Positions 8,146 to 15,673 of a stretch of DNA of 64,000 nt are shown piece after piece. A program made the translations under genes and the position numbers. This DNA comes from Clostridiales bacterium (GTDB taxonomy: Bacteria; Bacillota; Clostridia; Saccharofermentanales; Saccharofermentanaceae), in contig JAFXPN010000037.1 in the NCBI GenBank assembly GCA_017527865.1, positions 45,189 to 109,188 of the forward strand. Reading direction: 5' to 3'. Within the stretch, counting starts at the first letter, position 1; the number at the start of each line of letters is the position of its first letter. The notes beneath the pieces are model-generated. The model made no database searches and was not told the origin of the DNA. It saw only the letters and a program-made list of their open reading frames with translations.

Positions 8146-8352
8146 ATGGATTGCAGGACAAAGATAAAGGAACTTCGCGAACTGTCAGGCATGAACAGGA
8201 AGGAATTCTGTGATTATTTCATGATTCCATACAGAACAGTTACTGATTGGGAGCATGATGTGCGACATGCCCCTGAATATGTACTGCGCTTATTGGAGTA
8301 CTACATACGATCAGAGAAGTTGTATGAGGACAATGACAATAAGAAAGAGTAA
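8146..8352 (+). CDS. small HTH DNA-binding protein (antitoxin/repressor-like)
   Basis: About 68 residues. The start is set at ATG 8146 because AAGGTG lies 9 bp upstream; a TTG at 8140 is in frame but less likely. The sequence reads KIKELRELSGMNRKEFCDYF, then PYRTVTDWEHDVR. This is a helix-turn-helix of the XRE/antitoxin type in which the second helix contacts DNA. The C-terminal half is helical (EYVLRLLEYYIRSEKLY). Proteins of this kind commonly autoregulate a two-gene module through a palindrome over the promoter, exactly what is present upstream. The stop is followed at once by the KilA-N gene, 24 bp to its start. Confidence 0.75.
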   Translation: MDCRTKIKELRELSGMNRKEFCDYFMIPYRTVTDWEHDVRHAPEYVLRLLEYYIRSEKLYEDNDNKKE

Positions 8353-8376
8353 TTGCTGCGAAAGGAATATGGTGAT

Positions 8377-9240
8377 ATGGGAAAAGCGATAAGGAAAGAT
8401 ACTATTCATGCTAAAGGATTTGATATTGGTATATATACCACCGATTACGAGAATGAGTTTATCTCATTGACAGATATCGCTAAATACAAGAGTTCCGATC
8501 CCAATGATGTAATCAGAAACTGGATGAGAGGAAGGGAGACATTGGAGTTTCTTGGTTTATGGGAACAATTACACAATCCGAATTTTAAACCCGTCGAATT
8601 CGACGGGTTTAGAAAGGAAGCCGGACTAAATGCATTTACCATGTCTCCAACAAAGTGGATTGAAAGCGTAAATGCTATAGGTATAGTTACAAAGGCCGGA
8701 CGCTATGGCGGTACTTATGCGCATTCCGATATTGCACTCGAATTTGCATCATGGATATCTGCCGAGTTTAAGCTTTATATCATGAAGGATTACCAAAGAT
8801 TGAGACGTGATGAAAGCAGCAGGCTTTCACTTGCTTGGAATCTTAACCGTGAGATTGCAAAGCTCAATTATCGTATCCATACCGATGCAATCAAAGATAA
8901 TCTTATACCGCCCGTGCTTACTCAGGAACAGATCTCATATAGGTATGCCAGCGAAGCAGATATGCTTAACGTAGCAGTGTTTGGCATGACTGCTAAGCAG
9001 TGGTGTGAGAACACTCCAGACAAGAAAGGCAATATCAGAGATCATGCCAATCTTAACCAGCTTTTGGTCCTGGCTAATATGGAAAGCTATAACGCGATAT
9101 TGATTGAGCAAGGAATGGAAATGTCTGAGCGTCTGGTATTGATCAGACAACATGCTGTTAAGCAAATTCAGACTCTCGCTCAAGTAAATATTGATAATTT
9201 GCCCAAGATTGCAGGAGAAAGGAAATCTGCATCTGTATGA
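8377..9240 (+). CDS. KilA-N domain protein
   Basis: About 287 residues from ATG 8377, which has AAAGGA 10 bp upstream; a TTG at 8353 is also in frame. The N-terminal 125 residues form a KilA-N DNA-binding domain: FISLTDIAKYKSSDPNDVIR, NWMRGRETLEFLGLWEQL and GRYGGTYAHSDIALEFASWI. This domain is usual in phage and plasmid regulators and occurs with Bro-N or ORF6N-like partners. The remainder is helical and not recognised. Its last dozen codons overlap, in another frame, the remnant of a GNAT gene, so the present C terminus may have been created by insertion. It is cotranscribed with the small HTH protein and could be a phage-derived regulator, a toxin-like partner or a defence component. Confidence 0.85.
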   Translation: MGKAIRKDTIHAKGFDIGIYTTDYENEFISLTDIAKYKSSDPNDVIRNWMRGRETLEFLGLWEQLHNPNFKPVEFDGFRKEAGLNAFTMSPTKWIESVNAIGIVTKAGRYGGTYAHSDIALEFASWISAEFKLYIMKDYQRLRRDESSRLSLAWNLNREIAKLNYRIHTDAIKDNLIPPVLTQEQISYRYASEADMLNVAVFGMTAKQWCENTPDKKGNIRDHANLNQLLVLANMESYNAILIEQGMEMSERLVLIRQHAVKQIQTLAQVNIDNLPKIAGERKSASV

Positions 9241-9319
9241 GAAGATGGGGTATCACAGGACCGGACGGATCGAGAAGATTAATGACCGTATGGATATTGT
9301 GTTTTATGAAAAGGATTAG
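9206..9319 (+). pseudogene. C-terminal remnant of a GNAT acetyltransferase
   Basis: In a frame different from the KilA-N gene, this stretch reads RLQEKGNLHLYEKMGYHRTG, followed by IEKINDRMDIVFYEKD and a stop at 9317-9319. The pattern GN-x2-LYEKMGYH-TG plus a VFYEKD end is the classical GNAT motif B and last strand. No upstream part of that gene is found next to it, and no start codon or ribosome site serves it. It overlaps the last 35 bases of the KilA-N gene. Confidence 0.75.
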
Positions 9320-9327
9320 AGTGTTAT

Positions 9328-9879
9328 ATGATTCGACTCGAGACTGACAGGCTGATCTTAAGGGATTATTGTGCTGATGATTTTGATGAGTACTTCAGAC
9401 TGATGTCTGATGACAAGACCATGTACTATCTTCCGGAACTGAAGCAGACTGACATTGATTCCGCTAAAGAAAACTTCGCTGAAGTTTTGAAAGACATGGA
9501 ACGCGAAGAACGTGAGTTCTGCTTTTTCTGCATGGAATCAAAGGAAACTCATGAGATTATAGGGAATGTCGGATATAACGTTACAGGAAGAACACCGGAA
9601 GGAAAGACGGTGCACTTGGGTTATTTCTCATATCCGAAGTTCTGGGGTAACGGATATATGCCCGAAGCGGTAAAGCGAGTTCTGAAATTCGCATTTACAG
9701 AGGATAATGTGTATAAAGTAACGACAGGGTGTCTTTCCGAGAATATGGGATCGGAACGTGTTATGCAGAAGAACGGGATGGTTAAGTATGCCGAGCTTAA
9801 AGATCATGAACTGCATGACGGCAAGCTTAAGACCCGAGTGGAATACCGGTTGTTAAGGGATGAGTGGAAGACATTATAA
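9328..9879 (+). CDS. GNAT family N-acetyltransferase, RimJ/RimL type
   Basis: 183 residues matching the RimJ/RimL protein N-terminal acetyltransferase group: RLETDRLILRDYCADD at the N terminus, then HLGYFSYPKFWGNGYMPEA as the acetyl-CoA loop, and a SERVMQKNGMVKYAE helix. Such enzymes acetylate ribosomal protein N termini or small molecules. The latter is likely here because it is one of four acetyltransferase-type genes within 5 kb. No strong ribosome site is seen. It lies directly after the GNAT remnant. Confidence 0.88.
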   Translation: MIRLETDRLILRDYCADDFDEYFRLMSDDKTMYYLPELKQTDIDSAKENFAEVLKDMEREEREFCFFCMESKETHEIIGNVGYNVTGRTPEGKTVHLGYFSYPKFWGNGYMPEAVKRVLKFAFTEDNVYKVTTGCLSENMGSERVMQKNGMVKYAELKDHELHDGKLKTRVEYRLLRDEWKTL

Positions 9880-10020
9880 CTATATTTCACATGCAAGTCC
9901 CAAAGGATAACAATTTTCTACGGCGATGAAAGATAGTTATTGTTTTCGCGCAGGAAGACGGTGTTCGCGAGGCGTGGTTTGCAATATACTTACAATAGCC
10001 ATAGAAAAGAGGAAGCGCTT

Positions 10021-10485
10021 ATGTGCCTTATCTGCGACAGGATTGAGATGATCAAGAACGGGACTAACCCGTATTTTGTTAAGGAACTTAAGACGGGGTA
10101 CGTCGTGGTCGGCGATAATCAGCATTTCTACGGGTATACGCTGTTCCTGTACAAGAACCACGATCACACGGAGTTGTTTCAATTGGATATGGAGGAGCGC
10201 ACTCTGTTTATGCAGGAGATGTCCGTGGTCGCGGAAGCCGCGGCAAGAGCATTCAAACCCGACAAGATGAATTATGAGTTGCTCGGCATGGGCGACGCGC
10301 ACCTCCACTGGCATCTGTATCCGAGGCGCAACGGCGATATCGGCGATTACGGTAATCACGGCAGGGGACCTGTGTGGTGGTATCCTATGGAGAAGATGTA
10401 TTCGGATGAATCGCGTCCGGATGAGGCTTCTTTAGAAGATATGAAGAATAAACTTCTGAAAGAGTTGGATGCTTTGACAATATGA
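10021..10485 (+). CDS. HIT family protein
   Basis: 154 residues from ATG 10021, chosen because AGAGGAAG precedes it by about 7 bp; the upstream open frame to 9940 has no ribosome site. The histidine triad is intact: H94, H96 and H98 in AHLHWHLYPR. An N-terminal CLICD motif may bind zinc. HIT proteins hydrolyse or transfer nucleotides from substrates such as AMP-lysine or dinucleoside polyphosphates. A possible promoter with TACAAT lies about 30 bp before the start. The stop overlaps the start of the next GNAT gene by 4 bp (10482-10485), so the two are translationally coupled. Confidence 0.9.
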   Translation: MCLICDRIEMIKNGTNPYFVKELKTGYVVVGDNQHFYGYTLFLYKNHDHTELFQLDMEERTLFMQEMSVVAEAAARAFKPDKMNYELLGMGDAHLHWHLYPRRNGDIGDYGNHGRGPVWWYPMEKMYSDESRPDEASLEDMKNKLLKELDALTI

Positions 10486-10904
10486 TCACATATGAAGACA
10501 AGATTACCGCAGAAGAGTTCCTTGCTTTAAGAGCACATGTCGGCTGGGTAGAGCTGCCGCTTGAGGAAGCGCGCGTATGCGTCGAGAATGTGTACTTCAT
10601 CATGTGTGTGCGTGACGACGGGAAAGCGATCGGAGTTGCGCGATTGATGTGGGACGGCGGCTACATGGCGTTCCTGTCTGATGTTATCGTTGATGAGAAT
10701 TACAGAGGGCTCGGCATAGGACGTAAACTTGTGGAGTCGTGTATCGGGAAACTGAAGTCAGATCTTAAGCCCGGCTTCAAGGTTAAGATGACATTGAATT
10801 CGGCTCGGGGAAAAGAGCATTTCTATGAGAAGTTCGGATTCGAGGTGCGTCCCAACGATCACGCCGGATGCTCTCTTGATAAGTGGATAACGGCTGATGA
10901 ATAA
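10482..10904 (+). CDS. GNAT family N-acetyltransferase
   Basis: 140 residues. The acetyl-CoA binding motif YRGLGIGRKLVES is clear, preceded by the FLSDVIVDEN strand and followed by a KEHFYEKFGF helix and loop. The acceptor is unknown. It overlaps the HIT gene by 4 bp and is followed 18 bp later by the epimerase gene, with an AGAAAGAGG ribosome site between them, so all three are likely in one operon. Confidence 0.9.
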   Translation: MITYEDKITAEEFLALRAHVGWVELPLEEARVCVENVYFIMCVRDDGKAIGVARLMWDGGYMAFLSDVIVDENYRGLGIGRKLVESCIGKLKSDLKPGFKVKMTLNSARGKEHFYEKFGFEVRPNDHAGCSLDKWITADE

Positions 10905-10922
10905 TTAGAGAAAGAGGTCTGT

Positions 10923-11822
10923 ATGAAGGTATTGGTTTTGGGAGGGACGAGGTTTTTCGGTGTTCACATGGTAAACGACCTTATTGAGAAAGGTCATGAA
11001 GTTACCATAGCAACAAGAGGACAGACTCCGGATGATTTCGGCGATTCAGTCATGAGGATACGTCTCGACAGAACTGATGAGGACAGCATCAAAGCGATGA
11101 TCTCCGACACGCATTATGATGTGATAATTGACAAGATCGCTTACTGTTCGAATGATGTCCGCAAGCTTATGGATAATGCCGACTGCGATAAGTATATCTG
11201 CATGAGCAGTACGGCAGTTTATGATCCGCTTCGCCCCGATACTAAGGAAGATGATTTTGACGGCAATGCGGAAGATGTTATCTGGTGCGACAGACCCGAC
11301 TTCCCTTACGATGTGGTGAAGAGAAACGCAGAATATGCTTTGTGGCAGAAGTATTCTGACAAGAACTTCATCGCCGTCAGGTATCCTTTTGTAATCGGCA
11401 AAGATGATTACACCAAGCGCCTGTATTTCTATGTTGAGCATGTGTTAAAGCAGATGCCGATGAAGATCGATAATCTTGATAATAAGATGTCTTTCATAAG
11501 GTCAGATGAAGCGGGTAAATTCATCTCTTTCCTCGTTGATAAAGACTTTACCGGCGCGGTTAACGGCTGTTCGCACGGCACGGTCAGCATAAGGGAGATA
11601 CTGGACTACCTTAAGAACGAAATCGGAATGAGCGCTGTCTTAAGTGAAGACGGCGATCCCGCACCTTATAACGGCACGCCAGAATACAGTATCAATACCG
11701 ACAAGGCTGAATCTCTCGGCTTTAAGTTTACTGACATTAACGACTGGATCTTCGGCTTGATCGATTACTATATCGACGTGGCTCACGAAGGCATGCTTGG
11801 ACTTTACGATTCAATAGATTAA
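10923..11822 (+). CDS. NAD-dependent epimerase/dehydratase family protein
   Basis: 299 residues of the extended short-chain dehydrogenase fold. The nucleotide-binding glycine motif is LGGTRFFG at the extreme N terminus; a conserved CMSSTAVYD stretch and a later Y-x3-K (YDVVKRN) form the active site. Sequence character is closest to the group that includes RNA-binding CP41-like and isoflavone-reductase-like members and is often annotated only as SDR family. Substrate is probably a nucleotide sugar, which is inference. The start has GAAAGAGG about 7 bp upstream. Confidence 0.88.
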   Translation: MKVLVLGGTRFFGVHMVNDLIEKGHEVTIATRGQTPDDFGDSVMRIRLDRTDEDSIKAMISDTHYDVIIDKIAYCSNDVRKLMDNADCDKYICMSSTAVYDPLRPDTKEDDFDGNAEDVIWCDRPDFPYDVVKRNAEYALWQKYSDKNFIAVRYPFVIGKDDYTKRLYFYVEHVLKQMPMKIDNLDNKMSFIRSDEAGKFISFLVDKDFTGAVNGCSHGTVSIREILDYLKNEIGMSAVLSEDGDPAPYNGTPEYSINTDKAESLGFKFTDINDWIFGLIDYYIDVAHEGMLGLYDSID

Positions 11823-11872
11823 TATATCGATTAAGCGTAGCAGCGCAAGAAGTGAATTAAAGGGATAATGGG

Positions 11873-12634
11873 ATGACAGGGATTTATTTCAGCGGGACGG
11901 GCAATTCGAAGTATGCCGCCGAATGCTTTTGCAGGAATTACGATAAAGATTCAAAGGTGTTTTCCATAGAAGACCCGGATTCTGTATCGGAAATCAAACA
12001 TTCCGATCTTCTTGTGTTTGCTTACCCGGTACAATACAGTACTGTTCCGAAAATATTGAGAGACTTCATCACAAACCACAGTGAGTTATGGATGAATAAG
12101 AAAGTATTCATAATTGCAACTATGGGCTTGTTCAGTGGCGATGGTTCAGGAATGCTGGGTCGGCTGTTGCATGGTTTTGGAGCGGAAGTGATAGGCGGAC
12201 TTCATTTGAAAATGCCTGACAGTATAGGTGATGAGAAGGCTCTTAAAAGACCTCTTGAGACAAACAGAGAGTTAGTCAGATCCGCTGAATCGAAGATAAA
12301 GGAATCCGTGAGACTTCTTAAGGAAGGTAAACCGACACGCGAAGGATTAGGTCCTCTTTATCAGATGGCAGGTCTCTTTGGACAAAGACTGTACTTTGGA
12401 CATAAAACGAAGGAGTATTCTTCTAAACTTAAAATCAACTCAGATAAGTGCGTCGGATGCGGATTGTGTGTTAAGCTGTGCCCGATGAATAATATAACTG
12501 TTGCACAGGGGAAGGCTGTTTCCGGCAATCAATGTACCATGTGCTACAGATGTATCAACAAGTGTCCCAAACAGGCGATAACGTTGCTTGGCAAAGAAGT
12601 AATCGAACAGAGCGTGATAGAGAAATATGTGTAA
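11873..12634 (+). CDS. EFR1 family ferrodoxin (flavodoxin plus 2[4Fe-4S])
   Basis: 253 residues. The N terminus is a flavodoxin-like domain with the FMN-binding SGTGNSKYAAE loop. The C terminus holds two ferredoxin clusters: CVGCGLCVKLCP and CTMCYRCINKCP. This architecture is the EFR1 family, common in Clostridia, thought to carry electrons between flavoproteins and Fe-S enzymes. Redox partners are not visible in the neighbourhood. The start follows AAAGGGATAATGGG. It stands alone, separated from the epimerase by 50 bp and from the cupin by 91 bp. Confidence 0.92.
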   Translation: MTGIYFSGTGNSKYAAECFCRNYDKDSKVFSIEDPDSVSEIKHSDLLVFAYPVQYSTVPKILRDFITNHSELWMNKKVFIIATMGLFSGDGSGMLGRLLHGFGAEVIGGLHLKMPDSIGDEKALKRPLETNRELVRSAESKIKESVRLLKEGKPTREGLGPLYQMAGLFGQRLYFGHKTKEYSSKLKINSDKCVGCGLCVKLCPMNNITVAQGKAVSGNQCTMCYRCINKCPKQAITLLGKEVIEQSVIEKYV

Positions 12635-12725
12635 GGTTTGTATTGTCAGACACGGTAAAGCGTATGACAGTGTGGATATCTAAGGAGGATTGAATTCCTG
12701 GATGATTTAGAAGAGGTATTAGCCG

Positions 12726-13076
12726 ATGGATTTCCCTGAGTTTATGTTCAGAAGAGAGAATATGATCCCTGCTTCCCAGCAGAATACACCTGATATAGAA
12801 GGGTATTACTATACGGCAAATGACGGAAGCCAGATGGCTTTCTGGATCTATAAGGCTGACCGTGTCTCCAAGGAGCACACTCATGATTACGATGAGTATA
12901 TGCTCTGCGTTGAAGGAGAATATATAGTTGTTATAGATGGTGAAGAACATATCCTGCATGCAGGCGATGAGCTGTTTATCCCGAAGGGAAGTATTCAGGG
13001 AGGCCGTGTAAAAGCGGGTACAAGATCGATACACGCTTTCGGCGGGCAGAGAGTAAAAGGCGGTGAACATGAATAA
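12726..13076 (+). CDS. cupin domain protein
   Basis: 116 residues forming one conserved cupin barrel. The metal site histidines are in SKEHTHDYDEYMLCVEGE, and the second motif is LHAGDELFIPKGSIQGG. Small cupins of this kind bind metal and act as isomerases or ligand sensors; no specific substrate is evident. It overlaps the following methyltransferase by 8 bp. The 91 bp upstream hold only short degenerate reading frames (for example an 18-codon frame from 12628), so nothing else is called there. Confidence 0.85.
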   Translation: MDFPEFMFRRENMIPASQQNTPDIEGYYYTANDGSQMAFWIYKADRVSKEHTHDYDEYMLCVEGEYIVVIDGEEHILHAGDELFIPKGSIQGGRVKAGTRSIHAFGGQRVKGGEHE

Positions 13077-13695
13077 TCCGTGGGAAGACATTAAACTTGA
13101 TGATTATGAGAAGCATATGAGTCTGGATTCTGTTAAGCAGCTTCAGACTATGAATATGATCATGAAGTCCCAGTTTGAGGATTATCCTGTCGATTCCGTG
13201 ATAGTGTTCGGGATCGCAGGCGGCAACGGTTTGGAACACGCGGACCGGAATAAGTACCGTACAGTCTATGGTGTTGATATCAACGAAGAGTATTTACGGG
13301 CGGTGGAGCTGCGGTATGCTGATCTGGCAGATGTCCTCAGATGCATGAAGCTTGATCTGATAAATGAATCAGACAGATTGCCTCGCGCAGGATTGATAAT
13401 CGCCAATCTGCTTATCGAGTATATCGGTTATGAAGTCTTTAAGAATGCTGTGGTTAAAGTTGATCCTGACTATGTATCATGCGTAATACAGATCAATACG
13501 GATACAAAACAATGGGTCTCGGATTCCCCGTATCTTCATTCATTCGACAGGCTGGACGAAGTGCACCATCAGATGGAAGAGAATGAATTGGATGCTGCAA
13601 TGAATGAGATCGGTTATTCGAAGATCATGTCCCGTAAAGAACCTCTTCCCAACGGCAAAGCCCTGTTGAGACTGGATTATTCTAAAGAGAGTTAA
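13069..13695 (+). CDS. class I SAM-dependent methyltransferase-like protein
   Basis: 208 residues from ATG 13069, preferred over GTG 13063 because AAGGCGG is then correctly spaced. The SAM-binding motif I appears as VFGIAGGNGLEH, and the acidic end of strand two as YGVDINEEYL. The later strand LIIANLLIEYIGYE resembles motif post-II. The target is unknown. Partner cupin and methyltransferase overlap, suggesting a two-gene operon. A strong terminator follows 20 bp after the stop. Confidence 0.78.
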   Translation: MNNPWEDIKLDDYEKHMSLDSVKQLQTMNMIMKSQFEDYPVDSVIVFGIAGGNGLEHADRNKYRTVYGVDINEEYLRAVELRYADLADVLRCMKLDLINESDRLPRAGLIIANLLIEYIGYEVFKNAVVKVDPDYVSCVIQINTDTKQWVSDSPYLHSFDRLDEVHHQMEENELDAAMNEIGYSKIMSRKEPLPNGKALLRLDYSKES

Positions 13696-13714
13696 TCCCC
13701 GTTCTCATTCGAAT

Positions 13715-13738
13715 CGGAGGAGAGATCCTCCGGTTTTC
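13715..13738 (+). terminator. Rho-independent terminator after the cupin-methyltransferase pair
   Basis: Perfect 7-bp stem CGGAGGA/TCCTCCG around a GAGA loop, followed by GGTTTTCTT. Confidence 0.8.
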
Positions 13739-13756
13739 TTATGTATAATAGATCGT

Positions 13757-14137
13757 ATGGAACATGCAGTAACACAAGTATTATTTTCTTTCGGGATAGG
13801 GGCAATGATAGCGGTAATTCTCATAACGTGTATCATTGTGTTCGCTGTAAAGTATCGTAGACACCGGGAGGTCAAACGGGTGATCATTTCCATTATTGCC
13901 TGTCTTATGATCGGCGGAATTCACTTACTGTTCTGCGCTTCGCATCCGACGGATCTCAGATATAATGATTGGCTCATTATCGGTCACAAGATAGATGATG
14001 TGGAAAAGCATTATGGACCCGCGGTAAGAAGGCAGGGTTGGGCTTGTTTTGACGAGAACGGTCATGGGTATTGGATGAGACTCGACAAAGATGGAACAGT
14101 TATATCAGTTAGTTACGGCAACGGACCTTGGGGATGA
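13757..14137 (+). CDS. small membrane protein, unknown function
   Basis: 126 residues with two N-terminal membrane helices (about 9-30 and 42-58) and a C-terminal soluble domain ending in DENGHGYWMRLDKDGTVISV, which looks like a short beta hairpin repeat. The domain contains HKIDDVEKHYG, reminiscent of small lipocalin-like or SmpA-type folds, but no family is recognised. There is no Shine-Dalgarno site. TATAAT (13744-13749) ends 7 bp before the ATG, so the transcript probably starts at the start codon. A terminator follows 25 bp after the stop. Confidence 0.65.
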   Translation: MEHAVTQVLFSFGIGAMIAVILITCIIVFAVKYRRHREVKRVIISIIACLMIGGIHLLFCASHPTDLRYNDWLIIGHKIDDVEKHYGPAVRRQGWACFDENGHGYWMRLDKDGTVISVSYGNGPWG

Positions 14138-14161
14138 TTAATAATATGCTCAACATGTAGT

Positions 14162-14188
14162 GAGAAGGGCACTGTCCCTTCTCTTTTT
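14162..14188 (+). terminator. Rho-independent terminator
   Basis: Stem GAGAAGGG/CCCTTCTC with a six-base loop, followed by TTTTTAT; ends the 13757-14137 gene. Confidence 0.85.
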
Positions 14189-14236
14189 ATATGGCTCAGA
14201 GCGTAAAATCCGGATTATAGGGTACAATGAGTCTGC

Positions 14237-15328
14237 ATGAGACGAGTCATAACAAAAGAAGAGAAGCAGATACTCGATAAATACAGCGCGTATATCGCGA
14301 CCGGCCCGCAGTCCGGCAGGGCCGGATTCAGTTTCGTCGCGCTTGCAATAGGCTGCGCGGCAGGCAGCATCACCGGCGCTGTCCTGGCTTTCGGTATCCT
14401 CGGGCAGCATCACCCGTTATCAATGGTCGCTTTCTTCATCCCTTTCATACTCGGCTCGGTCCTTCTGCCGTGGATTGCGGGTGTCATCGGCACGAGAAGA
14501 ATACAGAACAGGCTTTTCGTTGTGGGTAAGACCAGGATCAACGGCGCCACGTGTGTGTCCGATATATACTGTCCTTCCGGAACGACATATACCGAGGACG
14601 ATTACCTTGATGAGAACGGACGCCCGTACAGGATGCTGTGGCCAGGAAGCATACTCCCGCCGCGCAGGGGAACGCGTTACATTCTGGTCGAAAATGAAGG
14701 CAAAATCTTCCTGATGTACTACGCCAAGGGCCTTAAGTCTCTTGTGCCGGAGACGGCTCCGCAGGAAGCTGACGATGAGTGCACGATCATAGGCCACCAG
14801 AACCAGTTTCAGAATGAGCAGAACAATAAGGCTGATCAGCGAAGGATCGAGCAGTTTTTCAGCAACTATAAGAATACCTCCAAGCACCGCAAGTCTTTGT
14901 GCATGCTCGGTACGGGTTTCTTCGGGTTCTGTCTCTGGACCATCGTGATTTTCGGAGGCTATGGCGTGTTCTTCGAAGGCACGCGTTACGAGGATCTGTA
15001 CTTTCCCATCGCGCTGCCGATGCTGTTCGTGCTGACAGGATTGTCGCTTGCAGTGTGCGCTTATCTGTTCCGGAGAAGCATCTGGCTTAAATACCGCAAT
15101 ATCACTTTTGTTAAGAAAGTAGTCCTTGTAAATACACAGTCCTACCTGGATAACTCGGGCCGTCGCTACTTCCTTGTTACGGAGACGGACGCAAACGGCA
15201 ATTCCGTTCCTAGAGAGTACGCTGCACATGACGGATTCGACTGCGCCGATGCGGCGAATATGAGGCCCGGTCAGACTATATTCAAATACACATACGGAAA
15301 GGGAGACGTGTTCTTCGGAACGAAATAA
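14237..15328 (+). CDS. membrane protein with internally duplicated TM-plus-soluble domain
   Basis: 363 residues. Two similar halves are visible. Each starts with a pair of hydrophobic helices (about 30-57 and 60-82; then 222-242 and 255-280). Each continues with a soluble domain that opens with a KTRI-NGATCVSD or KKVVLVNTQSYLD strand, has a D-x2-GRPYRMLW or NSGRRYFLV hairpin, and ends with an FLMYYAK or FKYTYGKGDVFFGTK strand. I do not recognise the family. There is no ribosome site. TACAAT (14223-14228) ends 8 bp before the ATG, so the gene may be leaderless. It sits at the left edge of the AT-rich island. Confidence 0.7.
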   Translation: MRRVITKEEKQILDKYSAYIATGPQSGRAGFSFVALAIGCAAGSITGAVLAFGILGQHHPLSMVAFFIPFILGSVLLPWIAGVIGTRRIQNRLFVVGKTRINGATCVSDIYCPSGTTYTEDDYLDENGRPYRMLWPGSILPPRRGTRYILVENEGKIFLMYYAKGLKSLVPETAPQEADDECTIIGHQNQFQNEQNNKADQRRIEQFFSNYKNTSKHRKSLCMLGTGFFGFCLWTIVIFGGYGVFFEGTRYEDLYFPIALPMLFVLTGLSLAVCAYLFRRSIWLKYRNITFVKKVVLVNTQSYLDNSGRRYFLVTETDANGNSVPREYAAHDGFDCADAANMRPGQTIFKYTYGKGDVFFGTK

Positions 15329-15341
15329 CAGGGGGGAATAA

Positions 15342-15592
15342 TTAAGTAGACGAAGCAACAGTCTCATAATTGAGAAAACCTGCAACCTCAAAGAAATTCC
15401 TTTGACGCTTGGAACTCACACTAATCAGATTAGCCTTTTCCAGAAGTAATACAAACCTTGCATATGAGTCTTCCATAGTTTAAATCTCGATATTTCTGTG
15501 TTCCATAGCGTCACGAATAAGCGTTTCGATTAATTGTTTATACTTATGGTACTCTTCATATATATCGACAAAGGTACCTGTTTTGATGGGGT
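15342..15592 (-). pseudogene. stop-interrupted gene remnant
   Basis: On the minus strand one frame reads GTFVDIYEEYHKYKQLIETL and then IRDAMEHRNIEI before a TAA at about 15479. The same frame continues at once through ATG 15476 as MEDSYARFVLLLEKANLISV and a further 24 residues to the stop at 15342. Protein-like sequence on both sides of an in-frame stop, without a ribosome site for the second part, marks a decayed gene. The first part resembles N-terminal pieces of RelA/SpoT-domain proteins, but this is weak. Nothing else is seen in the 345 bp between 15328 and 15673 apart from the terminator. Confidence 0.45.
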
Positions 15593-15614
15593 ATCAGGTT
15601 GCACAAAAATAATA

Positions 15615-15644
15615 GTCCTTCATTGTCTGCGGACAATGAAGGAC
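15615..15644 (-). terminator. terminator of the K+ channel gene
   Basis: Perfect 13-bp stem (arms GTCCTTCATTGTC and GACAATGAAGGAC) with a four-base loop. On the minus strand it is followed by TATTATTTTT, 30 bp after the channel stop codon. Confidence 0.85.
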
Positions 15645-15673
15645 CATATTTGTTTATTCTATGAAAGATTATA

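Noticed and set aside
12628..12725. Small frame of 18 codons before the cupin gene (starting VCIVRHGKAYD)
   Set aside because: Too short, no clear ribosome site at its start; treated as degenerate sequence.
14420..15391. Long minus-strand ORF of 323 codons opposite the duplicated membrane protein
   Set aside because: It is a shadow of the plus-strand gene, is rich in His and Arg as such shadows are, and has no ribosome site.
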